Below, in pieces: positions 1-11,995 of a DNA stretch of 64,000 bases. A model generated the notes under the pieces. The model did not search any database and had not been told where the DNA came from. It saw only the letters and a list, made by a program, of their open reading frames with translations. Position numbers and translations under genes: made by a program. This stretch comes from Gnetum montanum (taxonomy: Eukaryota; Streptophyta; Gnetopsida; Gnetales; Gnetaceae): positions 420,663 to 484,662 of the forward strand of contig MNCI01030115.1 in NCBI GenBank assembly GCA_015680685.1. The letters are read 5' to 3'. Each line of letters opens with the position of its first letter. The first letter of the stretch is position 1.

Positions 1-3000
1 CCAAAGTGAGCATGCTAGTCTAACATAAACATAAGAAAAGAAGGACTGGGGTGGGGGGAGGGGAGCTAATGAGACAATTAAACCATACTGACTAAAAAAT
101 GTAGGCTACACTTTACGAACCTTGATTCGCAATCTTTTGTCTCTTTCTTCACTGGTATGTGGAGGCTCTTCCATGGGATGAGATTTCTTATGTTTCAATT
201 TTGATTTCACTATCTTGATAATAAGGCATGCCCCCTGTACTGCATTACCTATGTTAGTGAAAGATTCTTGTCTAATGTTGTCTTGTGCATAAAAGGGCCA
301 ACCCATCTAATCCTTCATTGTTATCAAAAAAGACTCCCTAATAGCTTCTAGGGGATCCTAGGATTGAGTGGTGCAGAATAATTGGTAGATCCATGGTTTG
401 GATATCTAGGTGTGATCTTGTAACACCTACATGCTATGCTCATGGATCACCAAGAATTTAGCAAATCGTCGTAGGCAAGTGATAAAAAAGGAAAAATGCA
501 CATTAAAATGTGCATCAAGCGTCTCACGAAGCTTAATCATTTTAGCCTACAAATCCTTGGCGAGATACTTGGCCTAATTATAGTTAGTGAGTCCCTTCTT
601 CCATGACATCCCTCATAATCCAAGCTTGCTCTACCCCAAGGATTTTTCCTTGGGAGAGTAACTTGGAGAAAGCACGAGCTTGAAAGATAGGGTAAACCTT
701 ATGGGCTACCTCTAGCTTGACCTTTTGGATGTAATCCCCTTTCGATCTTTACTTGTCCCTAGCCATTCTTATATGTCCAATCGATGGTTTACATCTTTTC
801 CAATCTTATCCCCTATATGTAATCCATCGAAAGGGACACCAAAGAGATCTACAAAGAGGATATTGGTAATCTCGAACATCACCCACACATTGTGAACCCA
901 TGTGCAGAAGTGGTCAGTCCTTTTTGAAAAAGAATAAACAAGAGCAAGCATCTCTATAGCCAGAATGCTTGGATTTACTACTAAAAATAGGTCCAGAAGC
1001 CAAACCTTCTAGATATTCTGAACAAGGGTGGTTAGGGTCCCATTTCATAATCAACGTTTTGTCTCATCCACTTCATCATATTTAAAGAAGAGGTTAGTTT
1101 TGTCACTTCTGGAGGTGACGACCATAACCTCTTGGGATTCGACTGCTACTGCAATAATAAAAAAATGATAAAAATAACAAAGAAAACACAATTAATTAAT
1201 TAATCAATCAAGGGAATATTAAGGGACATGCACAACTTAACTCGCCATGTACAAAGGGCATGGGGAATGGTGGGATTTCCACCAAAACTTCTTCCATGGT
1301 GGGTGCATTACAAGATGCCTATTTGTCATCCAACTATCCAAGTTCTTCACATTTCAGGTAGAACTTAGCATACTTGGTTGGATAGGTCCTAAATTTGGTC
1401 CCAAGTTGTTCTATAATGTCGGCGCACATGTTCCTGGTAGAAGAGAACTCTTGTAAGGTTGTTTGGATCAATGCTAATGTCCCCTCTTGATCGTGAAGCC
1501 CATCCTTGTCAATTACAAACTTGGCAACATATAGAATGCAATAAGCATTTCAAATATGAAATAAAAATAATCCAACATGCCTAAGAATATTCATAGGACT
1601 CATCCATTAACATAATAGATGGTCCTAGGTGGATTCTGGAAGAAAGTGCCCATGTGACAAGTGCCAAACAAAGTGTTGTACTTATGATAATACTTAAATT
1701 CGAGCATAGCCCAAATCCAAGACAAGTGTCTCAAACCTTTTGGGCATTGATTTGAGCTCTAAGCCCCTTCTCCTTCAATAGATCCATTGGCCATAAAATT
1801 TAAAATGCCTTAGTTTTCCCTAGGCAACAACGTTTCAACAAGAACACATATATTCTCTGCCAACAAGTGTGATCATACTATCACACTGAAGTGGTGAAGG
1901 AGGAACTCTAGGAATTCCTGCATGCCTTCTCAAAACCAAAACTCCTAGTCCCTTGTGCATGGGGAGGGGGGACATTGGCCATAGGGGAACTTAGGCAACA
2001 CAGAAGCCTGACCAGCTTGATCACGATGAAGATGGATTTTAACATGACCCTACATAGTATAGAAAAAAGAATTAGTTCATAGTGTTTAAGTGATGGTTAC
2101 TGTATAGCGTAGTAGCCCTTTTTATACAAATTTTTCTATGTATGAAATAGTATGCCCCTGGTATAGTGAGACAAATTCAAAATTTTTTCAACTATTAGTT
2201 CCATTTTCATGACTTGTCTCGTATAGCATAGTAATTGTGTTACATGTAGCATAGTAGCATAGCGCATGACACACCATAGCAGGTACATCCTACATAGTGC
2301 AATAGCCATGTCACATGCAACATAGCAACATAACAACTACACCTCATGCGATGTGACAAATGTAGCAATATAGCAGGTACAGTAGCATAGTAGTGTAACA
2401 GGTATAACAATGTAGTAGGTATGACAACATAGCAAGCATAGTAGGATAGCAAGTATGGTAGCATGGTAGCATGACATCATAGTGTAACAAGCACTGAAAA
2501 TGTAACACAACCTGTCAGTCATGCTAACAAAAGTAACATAGCCCAAAAAGGAACACAACATTTTTGTAGCCCTAGCCCTATCCTATTGCATAGAATTTAA
2601 CAAAAGTAAATCAAAACCTTCTCCATGCATGCTACACTACCCAAGACACATGGTACACTACCAAGAATGTGTGCTACATTGCATAGAACCTCTCAAAACC
2701 TTGAAATGGTGCATTGCCCACTTCCAACAATGGTGGCTGGGGTAGCGCCGCATACCAATAGTAGCGTAGCGATTGCCATAGTAGCTGTAGCCAAACTGAC
2801 AATAGCCATAATGTACTAGCTAAAGCAATACTCGAGTCCATAACAACAACAGTTACAACATAGAAAACATAATAATTGGAGTGACCATAGGGTGGTAACC
2901 ATGACAACAACCCTACTAAATATATTAAATAATGTAAGCAAGGGTAGCATAGCAACTTACCAGCTAGATGGCACTTCCTATCATTCCTAAATGCATGCAT

Positions 3001-3108
3001 TAGGGAGATGTCACAAGGTGCATTCCCCTTCATCCACATTGGTGATACCTTGATGCCTACATTTAGTCCTATGTGCCATTGTCTCCTTGTCAAACTCAAG
3101 TGTATCAA
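1..3108 (-). pseudogene. Antisense accessory gene of element C, decayed and partial
   Basis: This runs on the minus strand, opposite to the element, from an ATG at 3108 leftward out of the window. It is homologous to the better preserved antisense gene of element A at 32447-36830. Matching peptides include FVDLFGVPFDGL here against FSNLFGMPTDGL in A, EWLGTSK against SWLGMTK, FQARAFSKLLSQ against FQAWVFPKTLSQ, and YNTLF..FFQNPP against NNTLF..F.NPP. A donor-like GTAAGT on the minus strand at about 2960 and an AG at 2050-2051 suggest a first intron of about 910 bp, placed like intron 1 in A. Many stops and frameshifts make it non-coding today. The function is unknown; similarity to A is the main evidence. 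Confidence 0.7.
2220..2490. repeat. TAGCATAG-type motif array inside the antisense gene's first intron (C)
   Basis: About 270 bp of irregular repeats of TAGCATAG, TAGTAGCATAG and GTAGCATG. The 3' LTR of the same element carries the same motif family (TGCTACGCTACATAGC-type stretches, for example near 9200-9240 and 9580-9610). Apparent ORFs here are by-products of the repeat. Similar but sparser motifs continue to about 2800. Confidence 0.6.
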
Positions 3109-3210
3109 CCGCTACACTGCAACTACTATGCTACCTCTCTATTTGTACCATGCTACACTCTGGGTGTTAGCTCTAACATTGAAAATGATAAGATTACCAT
3201 GGGTAATCCC

Positions 3211-3220
3211 CTATTTATAG
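3211..3220 (-). promoter_or_regulatory. Antisense TATA box of element C
   Basis: The plus strand reads CTATTTATAG, so the minus strand has the canonical TATA box CTATAAATAG. It lies about 100 bp upstream of the antisense ATG at 3108 and resembles the TATA of this element's own LTR (TATAAATA at 10476-10483). This suggests the antisense gene had its own promoter. Transcription itself is inferred. Confidence 0.55.
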
Positions 3221-3410
3221 CCTAGAGGGTTACAACACCTGTTACTTTCCAGGGAATTCCATGTCCTGCGCATAACACGAGATGTCCTGCATCCCACGCG
3301 TAATGAAGAATGTCCCTGTCCTTTGCAGCATATCATGGGACACCCCATGTCTATTGCAGCGTAGCACACAGTTGCAGCGTAGCATGTAAATAAACCAAAA
3401 TTTTCACCTC

Positions 3411-3790
3411 ATTTCTATAATGTTGCATAGTTATGGTCCGCTACGACCTTAAACTGGCAATTTTAACTTATAATTTTGCATGGTTACGGTCCGCTAAGAC
3501 CTTAAACTAGCAATTTTAACATATAACTTTGCATGGTTGTGGTTTACTATGACCTTAAATTAGCAAATTTAACTTACAATGTTGCATAGTGGTGGTTTTC
3601 CAGGACCTTAAACAAGTAGTGTTTGGCATATAATGTTGCACGGTTATGGTCTACTATGACCTTAAACTGGCAATTTTAAAACTCCCTCTATATTCTAGTC
3701 ATAGCAATAGTCTACTATGATCTTAAACTGGAAATTTTGACATATGATTTTGCATGGTCATGGTCCACTAAGACCTTAAACTGGAAACTT
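3411..3790 (+). repeat. Hairpin array C1 between antisense gene and pol
   Basis: Seven units of roughly 50-60 bp, each with a short inverted repeat followed by TTAAACTGGCA or a close variant. The clearest stem is GGTC-cgctac-GACC at 3435-3448; others are GGTC-cgctaa-GACC and GGTC-tactat-GACC. The spacer is AT-rich with repeated TTGCATGGT. The array ends about 95 bp before a splice-acceptor-like TAG at 3883-3885, just upstream of pol. Confidence 0.85.
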
Positions 3791-3898
3791 TTTGACATTA
3801 CATAATTACCTTGCATATATTTCATTTCATGTTGCTATGTTAAGCAGGTATCACTTGAATTTGTTTGTTTTGCTTATTATCGTAGGAGTGCTTAAAAA

Positions 3899-6800
3899 AT
3901 GGCTATATATGATGATCTCCATTCGTCCTTAATTCTAACAAGACTCCATGGTAAGTTTATGAGATGCTTGAATGTAGAGTTGGTAGACTTTGAACCACCC
4001 TCTTATGACAACTGCATAGCATCCTTAGAAACACCCCTAGATTGGCCCAAACATTTGGTCCATGCCTTAGATCTAGAAGCTGGTGATGTAACTAAGGACC
4101 CCCTTATTGAAATCCTCGTGACTACATCTAAAGGAGAGGCAAGAACATTAAAAGTTAGCTCTTTGCTAGATTCATAGGTTCAACAAAACATTTCCAAAGT
4201 CCTCAATGATAATGCTAAAGTGTTTGCATGGTCATATGAAGACATGCCAAGCTTAGACCCATACATCATATAGCACAATATCATATTAGATTCACGTGTG
4301 AAGGTGGTCAAACAAAAAGCTCACAAGATCAAACCAGAGATTGCATTAGTTGTACGTGGCAAAATCACTAAGCTTTACTAGGCTCAGTTTATTTGGGTGG
4401 TTGATTATTTGGAATGGGTATCAAACATTTTAGTTTTTTCCAAGAAAACTGAGGGTATACGAATCTATATAGACTTTTAGGATTTGAATAAGGCAATAAT
4501 TAAGGACAATTTCCCATTTCCTAGCATCGACCAACTCATCAATACTACAACAAGCCATGCCTTACTATCCTTCATGGATGGATTCTTAGGCTACAATCAA
4601 ATTCACATAAATCTAGAACATCAACTAGCCACCACCTTCATGACTCCTTAGGGAACCTTCTACTACATGATGATGCCCTTTGGGCTAAAAAATGCAAGAG
4701 CGACATACCAGTGGGTGATGACCTACATCTTTATTGATTATCTTTTAGAGAAGCTAAATGATTACGTGGACAATATAGCCTTTAAATCTGAGAAAGCTAC
4801 TGATCATGAAAATAACCTAAAATTGGTCCTTCAACATTTTTGTAGGCATGAACTTCACCGCAACCCAAGAAAATGTGTTTTCAGAGTCAAAACTGGATGC
4901 ATGCTAGGCTTCATGGTGTCAGAAATGGGGACACATGTAGACCCCAATAAAGTTAAAGCCATTTTTAACTTGGCACCACTTACAAACCTTAAGGAGTTGC
5001 ATAGGCTACAGGGTAGGGTACAATTCATAAGAAGATTTATCAGAAGATTGACTGATAAGTTGCATCTACTTTGGGCTAATGGAAAGTAGCAGGATAGCCT
5101 AATGGAAAGCCGTAATCATGGAATTCGATTTACACTATGTAGCACAATCATCTATAAAGGGTCAAGCAATAGCTACGCAACTTATGGCTTCACCTACCAA
5201 TGACCAAGTAGTGATATAGCCTGAGTTTCCATATGAGCACATTAGTAGCATAAGCCTAGTATCCAGATACTTCAAAGCCATCCTACACTTTGATGGTGCC
5301 TCAAATATGTAAGGTGGTAGTGCTGCCATTGTTGTTGCATTTCCCTCTAGGGAGATCCAACCTTTTGCATATCACCTTACATTTCTTTGCATGAACAATG
5401 TAGTAGAATACGAATGTCTCCTTAGGGGTATTCTAGTAGCTCAAGAGGTAGGAATCCAAAACTTAGCAATTAGATGTGACTCGTTATTAGTCATTAATCA
5501 AATTACAGAGGTATTTGCTTCCATGACACAACATTTACATCCTTATTGTGATTTAGCCAAATATTTGCTAAAGTAATTTGCAACCTTTGATGTCCAATAT
5601 GTACCCTGCAATGAAAATACTATAGCCAATGCATTAGCCATGTTGGCCTTGAGTGTGCCACCACACATGTTTGCCACCTTACCTGTTGTAATAGTGAAAT
5701 GCATTATTCCCATCATTCACACAACATACATTTTATTTATAAGTGCAATACATAATCAAGAATGGTATGATGACATTTAAACATACCTCCAACATGGTGA
5801 ACCCCCACACAACCTGACACCTACCCAAAGGGATGCAATACGAAAGTGAGCATGAAAATATGTCCATAAGGGATAAGCACTCTATGAAAACACTCTATGA
5901 AAACACTCTTATGATGGGATAAGCACAAAAAATTATTGATGAAGTCCATAAGGGATCGTGTGAAGGGCAACAAAAATTAGATGTCTAGGCTACTATTGGC
6001 CTTACATGGAACACGAATGCATCGCGAAGGTAAGGATATGTGATGGATGTCAATGTCATACATGTGTCACCTACCGAACTGCATACCACATAGATCACAT
6101 GGCATTTTCGATGATGGAGACTAGACATCATAGGACCCACTACACCTAAGTCTTCTGTAGGGAATAGTTTCATTATTACTACAACTAAGTACTTTACAAA
6201 ATGGGTAGAAGCTATTCCTCTTAGAAAGATCACATCCCAATAGGTTTGCAAGTTCATGCTAGATAACATAGTTACATGGTATGGCCTTCCCATGACTATT
6301 ATTACTGACAACGGGCCATAATTTAGTAGCATAGAAATCGAAGCCTTTTGCAAAAGTCTTGGTATCAAACATTCTTTCTCATCGCCATATTACCCCCAGG
6401 CAAATGGCCAAGTAGAGGATATCAATAAAGTCATCATCAACCTTTTGAAAAGGATTCTTAGCAGCAGTAAGAGGTGATGGCATGAGCAAATCCTGTACGT
6501 GCTTTGGGCTTATTACACAACATGTAGAATGGATATAGGTAAGACCCAATATAGCCTTGCATATAGATCTGAAGTAGTGTTATCTCTTGCATTGTAGGTC
6601 CTGTCACTTCAAATGATCCTTTCAAATGTCATAGATGAGGCTCAAAACAACAAGTCAAGGATCATTGACCTTAACTTTGTAGAGGAGGAATGCATCCAAA
6701 CACTTAATCGCATCGAGTGGTACCAGGATAAGAAACATCAGAAACATCATTGAAATTTGCACCAACAATCAATCAAAAAGGGTGATTTAGTCCTCAAGGC

Positions 6801-6957
6801 TGTTCTTGAACCCATGAGCAAATTCTCCGCCAACCGAGAAGGCCCCTTTGTAGTTACAAAAGCATATGAGAATGGGGCATTCAAATTGGCTGACATAGAT
6901 GGTAATGAATTCCCAAATCCTATCAATCATTTGTACCTAAAGGCCTACTACGCCTAA
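3899..6957 (+). pseudogene. pol: Decayed pol polyprotein of element C (RT, archaeal-like RNase H, integrase)
   Basis: The reading frame starts at an ATG at 3899, just after a splice-acceptor-like TAG (3885), and ends at TAA 6955-6957. In order: an N-terminal linker; reverse transcriptase (about 4250-5085) with FMDGF.GYNQI and MPFGLKNA; an RVT_3-type RNase H (about 5280-5690) with HFDGAS; then integrase (about 5900-6700) and a C-terminal tail. The RT active site reads YVDN (4763-4774) instead of YVDD. The first RNase H domain is missing: at about 5087 the sequence jumps some 400 bp relative to element A. The integrase keeps its catalytic residues in LDIIGP, ITDNGP and the Glu of NGQVED. Many stops are TAG where A has Gln or Trp. 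Order and sequence give Tat lineage; the gene is dead. Confidence 0.9.
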
Positions 6958-6989
6958 CATGCAAGATTATGCCAAACATAAATCAAGGT

Positions 6990-7345
6990 AAGTAGATAGT
7001 CTTCTATGACTATAAACTAGCATAGATCATCCACTACGACGTAAAAATGGCATAGAACATCCACTATGATGTTAAACTAGCGTAACATGTCTTTGGGCCA
7101 TGACAAAAAACTAGCACCCATAGATTATCCTTAGGCCATGACATAAAATTGGCACCCATAGCATGGTATTCTATGAACTTAAACTGGCCATCCCCCATCT
7201 GCTATGACATTAAACTAGCATATCGGTCTACCAAGACCTTAAACTAGGACGTGACAGTCTACTTGGACCTAAAACTAGCACATTTGATGGTCTACTAGGA
7301 CCTAAAACTAGCACATTTGATGGTCTACTAGGACCTAAAACTAGG
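6990..7345 (+). repeat. Hairpin array C2 downstream of pol
   Basis: About eleven units of short inverted repeat plus TTAAACTAGC-type tail. The best stem is AACATC-cactat-GATGTT at 7056-7073. Others are TAGTC-ttctat-GACTA, GGTC-taccaa-GACC and two copies of GGTC-tactag-GACC. The stems differ but stay paired. A donor-like AAG|GTAAGT (6985-6993) precedes the array and an acceptor-like CCTAG (7417-7421) follows it, so it may sit in an intron. Confidence 0.85.
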
Positions 7346-8780
7346 TTCGTAAGGCAATATCTCTGATCCAACACATATGACCTTGTGAACAAATGAGCGT
7401 GCATATCTTCAAGCTTCCTAGGCAAGATGGGATGAGACGTTGTAGTTCCAAAATGAAGTTCACATTGCCAAGGAAAAACCCTCTAGGAAACATGCAGTGT
7501 TGCCATTATTTGCATTTTGTTGATCTTTTGGAGATGCCATGTGGCATCTTGCTAACCTTCCAGATCTATTTCCACCATTGCTAATCAGTTTGGTCATAGC
7601 TCCCATCATCAACACTCTCTGCTGGATTCCCAAAAGAATTGTGGCACAGCCACAGTCTTGGCATCCTCCAACCCTCACCATTTCTAGAGTCTAAAAAAGC
7701 ATTCAGTTGTTAGGATTCCTACCTTGCAGCTTGATTTCATGACTCTTTCCTTTGACGATGATTCCTAAGCACTTGCATCAGCATTACTTCTAGCCTCTTT
7801 AGTGCTCATTCTCAGCAAGGCTATTGAAGCTTTTTGGCCTGCTGTTGCCAAAACTGGCACTAGCCTTCCTGCTTTGGACATTGCATGCATCAATCACAAC
7901 ACTTGCCACCCTAGAAGTGTCCTAAGAAAACAGGACTTTGCCCTCACTTCCCTTGATGGTTTCTTTTTCTGGTTTTGTCTTTGTTGTGTTTGTATGATAA
8001 AAGCCAAGATGGTGTTGTTTAGGAATGTGTTCCACCATGAGAACAAGACACTACATTGTTTCAAAGTATCCACTTCGATCAACCTAGCTACTTGAGAGTG
8101 CATATCCTATTCTCCCTTTAGCCAACTTAATCTCCATTCCCTATTCCTATAAGTTCTAACCTCTTCTTCACAAGCTTCTCCAATGCACAAAAATCTCGTT
8201 TCCATGTCCAATTGCCAAGTCCATGATGGACATAATGCAGCTCATCCCATGGGGAGCCTCTGTAGACTAGTCAAAGCCCCACATGGATGTAACATAAACT
8301 CATCTCAAGGAGGAAACACCTGTCCTACAATGATAACATGGTTGCCCTTGAATGGATATGGGTAAGTAATTTTCTAAAGAAAAAAAATGAAAAATGGTGA
8401 TATAGCCAAGTGCCCAAAACAAATGGCATAGTTGCTTTGCAATCGTCTTAGCTTTGGATAGACCACCTCTAAGCACTCCGATGAGAGGTTGAAATCCAAA
8501 GAAAGAAAGACACTCATGTGTGTTGAATCCCTCATAAGCATTTCGATGATAGATCATACTATGACAATGACTTTCATGATAATGCATCCTACACCTTTCC
8601 TTTTTTCTAGGTTGATTTCCTCAAATCCATCCCCTTTCTCTATCATACTTAGCTTTTCTAACACTCCCAAGAATAGTAAAGCATTATCTGAGTGGGCATT
8701 GAAAAATGGTGTGGGTGTTGCATTCAGCATGGTATTTCATTTTCTTTTTCGACATCTCTTGGGAAGATCCTCTAGACATC
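7346..8780 (+). other. 3' untranslated part of element C
   Basis: About 1.4 kb between the second hairpin array and the polypurine tract. It lies where A (41313-42330) and B (25077-26150) have their 3' untranslated parts, and shares their last stretch (CCTCTAGACATCAA). A 97-codon open frame at 7802-8095 has no recognisable domain and I do not call it a gene. Confidence 0.5.
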
Positions 8781-8796
8781 AATAAAGAGGGGTAAT
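8781..8796 (+). other. Polypurine tract of element C
   Basis: AATAAAGAGGGGTAAT directly precedes the TG that opens the 3' LTR. Elements A and B have AACAAAGAGGGGCCAA in the same place. It would prime plus-strand DNA synthesis. Confidence 0.85.
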
Positions 8797-11139
8797 TGAA
8801 ACACCATCAATTTTGGGACTCTCATGATTCAGCATAGTCTCAAAATTTGGGCAAGGATCTCTGCAAGTGCGGTGTCATGTTGGACCGTGTGAATAACATG
8901 GCACCTTGGAAGTCCCAACGCTTGCAAAGATGCTTTTGGGCTTGCCTACCATCCTTTGTAGCATAGTCAACGTAGCACCCAGTCATGAGGCTAGTTTGCA
9001 CAAAATTGGCATTGAGGATTGACTGTATAGTTTAGCAAATTTTCTATCTCTTGGACCATCAAGCTCGTTACACTCTCTAGTCTACTTAGCTTGACAAATG
9101 TCCCAACTGACGATCCACCCAAGTGCCAAGCTAGGAGCTATCAAAGGTGTTTAGGATGGACTAAATAGTTTGGAAAATTTTCTAACTATGAGGATTTCTA
9201 CACTATGCTACGCTACATAGCATAGTAGGTCATCTGGTGTCAAAATTGTTGCAGGTATTAGATCAGATGTAGAAAATGTAGTTGGTAGATATTCAATCCT
9301 CAAGGATGCCCACCCTGCTTCATCCCTGGAATATGATCAGTGTAGCATGAAAAAAATATGGCAAATGTCATCAAATTTATTCCATTTTGGATGCTACATT
9401 GTGCTACACTACACAACGTAGGACAACGTAGTAGGGTGCATAATCTTCCTTGAAATTAGGATGATAGAGAAAATGCATTTGACCATTCTTCAATCTTTAA
9501 GGATGCTTGCCTTACTCTACCATTGAAGTGTGATCAATGTAACATAGGAAAATCTTGCAAAAGCCACCTCAATCTGAGTGCTACGTTGTGCTACGCTGCA
9601 TAGCATAGTGGGATGCTAGCACTAAGAAAGTCTTTTCTCACATTGCATTTAGCCATGCTTCAACCTCCAGGACTACCTATCCCACTCCACCTTTAGAGTC
9701 TTATCAAAGTCTCTTCACAAAGCATTGTAGATTAAGCTCAAATTCATGTTAGACTAGGTGCTATGCTGCACAATGTAGCACAATGTAGTGGAGACATTGA
9801 GGTTAAAGATGCCCTAAGGATGAAACCAGGAGGTCTCAGGCTCCTTTAACATGGAAAGTATAGTGGTTGGTCACTAGAGTATCTTGCCTTGCTAGGCCTT
9901 GGAGGGTTATTTTCGATTTTTGAACAAGATTTGCCTCAAAGATGGTTGCTATGTTGTTCTACACTACACTACATAACATAGTGTAGTGAGTAAGTATTCA
10001 CACTACTCCACTATGCTTAGCAGCGTAAGTAGTGTAACACTTGAAAAGAAGCCACTAGACATCTCTAGAAGCTCAAAGACTTGTCATCGATGGTCATCTC
10101 TACCCTAACATCTCCTTGACAACTAAGATCAACAATTTTCCTTTCTTGTTACATCCCTTGTTAAGTCTCAAAATTATCTCTATGCTTGACCCTACTCATG
10201 AGAGGGGGAAGACATAGTCCCGAAGCGTAAGTTTCATTTTACACTTGTCATTAGAATTTTTTGTAAAAATATGGTAGTCCCTTAGGTACATGCAGTCTGA
10301 ACAATATGGTCATAGCTTAGCAGCTTCCACTTCCAACATCATTCCATTCAGCGTAGCACATCAGTGTAGCACCACACTTTGAGCATGGCATGTCAACGTG
10401 ACACCTCCATGTTCAAGTTATGTGGGACCCAAGACATGTGCTATCCAAACCACATCTTCCTCCCGCTCTTAGCTCTATAAATACCCCAACAAACAACATT
10501 CAAAGGATTGGCTTTTGGCACTTGGCTTTCTGGTAGCAAGCTTTGGTAAAGAGATTGGTGATCAGAAGGGTGATAAATAGCAAATCCTAGCAATAGCACT
10601 TTTCAAATCTCTCGTCAACCCAACGTAGTAGCTCTTAGCCTAGTGAGTATTGGCTCATAGATTCCTATCAACACCCCATTGGTAGTAGTCTAGGAGTTGT
10701 GACCATATCATTTTATTGTCGGCTGTACCTATCCAATACTACACACTAGTTGTACACATACATCAGCCAAACAAAGACTAGATCCCCCAATTTTGGGATG
10801 GTACATTCCTTCACTTAAACTCTCATTCCATTTTTTGCTATAATGTAAATGTTTCATCTTTGTGTACTTGTTCATGCTTATTATCCTAGTTACATATTTT
10901 GATGTGTTTCTATTGTTTTGCACCTCATGTTTTATTTCATTTGAACCTCAGCGTGTTACATTTTAAAATTACCATTTGCATATGGTTATTGTACACCATG
11001 TAAGTCCCTGTCAGATCGACTAGACTGTTCAGGGCACCTTGCTTCCATTTTCTCTAGCACGGCCCTCACACAGATCTGTGGTTAGGTTGTATGCTTAATA
11101 ACCTCTTAGTGTTCCAGCCACTGACATTTTCAGACATCA
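8797..11139 (+). repeat. 3' LTR of element C
   Basis: It opens with TGAAACACCATCA right after the polypurine tract. The U3 part has repeated GCTACGCT/TAGCATAG dyads, for example near 9200, 9400, 9580, 9760, 9960 and 10350. A TATA box is at 10476-10483. The last 150 bp align with the ends of LTRs A, B and D through shared TTCCAGCCA and TTTCAG blocks. The 5' partner lies outside the window, so target duplication and age cannot be checked. The right end is uncertain by about 10 bp. Confidence 0.75.
10476..10483 (+). promoter_or_regulatory. TATA box of LTR C
   Basis: CTCTATAAATACCCC is the same kind of core promoter found in LTRs A, B and D at a similar distance from the LTR end. Confidence 0.7.
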
Positions 11140-11990
11140 TAATTACCATATCTAATCAAATAATATTAAACCTATTTATAATGAATAATAAAATCATTAG
11201 TAACTACCTGCTCTTGATCTTGTTATAGTCTATTCATTATGTCACTATGCTCTTTCTTTTCCTTTACCAAATATTTTTATGCTTTAGATTTTTGCAATTC
11301 TATGTTAGTCAATTCCATTTGTATTTTTCCTAGGTCTTACTTTAAGATAGAGTTCTTTTCTTTTAAAATTTTATTGTTGCAATCCAACTTCATATTCTTC
11401 ACCATTAATTCCTAAACTTTACTAAGAAGTTTGGGATCTAGACTTAAATGTTGTGGTAAGCCTAGCCTAATTAAGGATTTGAAGCTCTTTGGCTTAAGCC
11501 TAGTCTAGATCCAATGTCTTAGATACCTCATTCTAATACTTATTGAATACTATGACTTAATTTTATTTATTTGCATATGCTTGCAGATATTTATTCAAAG
11601 CATCATTATGTGCCAAAGCATTTGTGAAGGAATCCTTATGTTTATGTTGTTGTCTATCCAAAACTTTGGCTTTGAAAAATTAATCCATGATAGTTTAATT
11701 TAGAATTATTAAATCAAATAGAAAAACATTACTCATTGCTATGAAATACTACTTAATTAGCCAATTAATATCTTTAGACAATTTGGACTTCATAGTGGAT
11801 GAGAAGTTTTTTTCTATGCCTTTAATATCATTCCAACTACTACATTATATTCAATTTCCTAATCAAAATTTTCTTCATAATGGTCTTGAAGTAGGCTATT
11901 TTTAACTCATTATGAATAAATTTATTCTTAAATTAATAGTGGTCAAGCATCAAGTTTTTCATGAATATTTATAGATAATCAAAGAAGGTA
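11140..11990 (-). pseudogene. Decayed coiled-coil accessory ORF remnant
   Basis: AT-rich stretch without an open frame over 100 codons. On the minus strand, between about 11700 and 11190, broken frames read as a Lys/Glu/Asn/Leu-rich coiled coil (LLSKV.ELMVKNMKL, then NNKILKEKNSILK). It resembles accessory coiled-coil ORFs of plant retroelements, such as the one in element F. It may be the older element that solo LTR D landed in. I cannot identify the protein. Confidence 0.35.
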
Positions 11991-11995
11991 CAAAC

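Larger units (their letters stand above)
1..11139 (+). mobile_element. Element C: 5'-truncated Tat-lineage Ty3/gypsy LTR retrotransposon
   Basis: The window opens inside this element, so its 5' LTR, gag and protease are missing. The order seen is antisense gene remnant (1-3108, minus), hairpin array (3411-3790), pol (3899-6957), second hairpin array (6990-7345), 3' untranslated part, polypurine tract and 3' LTR (8797 to about 11139). The Tat assignment comes from the pol order RT, archaeal-like RNase H, integrase. The 3' LTR begins TGAAACACCA, as in elements A and B, and the tract before it matches theirs. The right end is placed by alignment to the LTR ends of A and D and may be off by about 10 bases. 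The element is old: pol has many stops and a deletion. Confidence 0.85.

Noticed and set aside
2136-2561. Cys/Tyr/Leu-rich minus-strand frames
   Set aside because: They translate the TAGCATAG repeats inside the inferred intron of the antisense gene in C.
3411-3790. CRISPR-like or attC-like arrays
   Set aside because: Repeats are degenerate, spacers are not unique, no cas or integron integrase genes exist, and the setting is a plant retroelement.
7802-8103. 97-codon plus and 69-codon minus frames in the 3' part of C
   Set aside because: Opposite overlapping frames, no domain, and no counterpart recognised in A or B.
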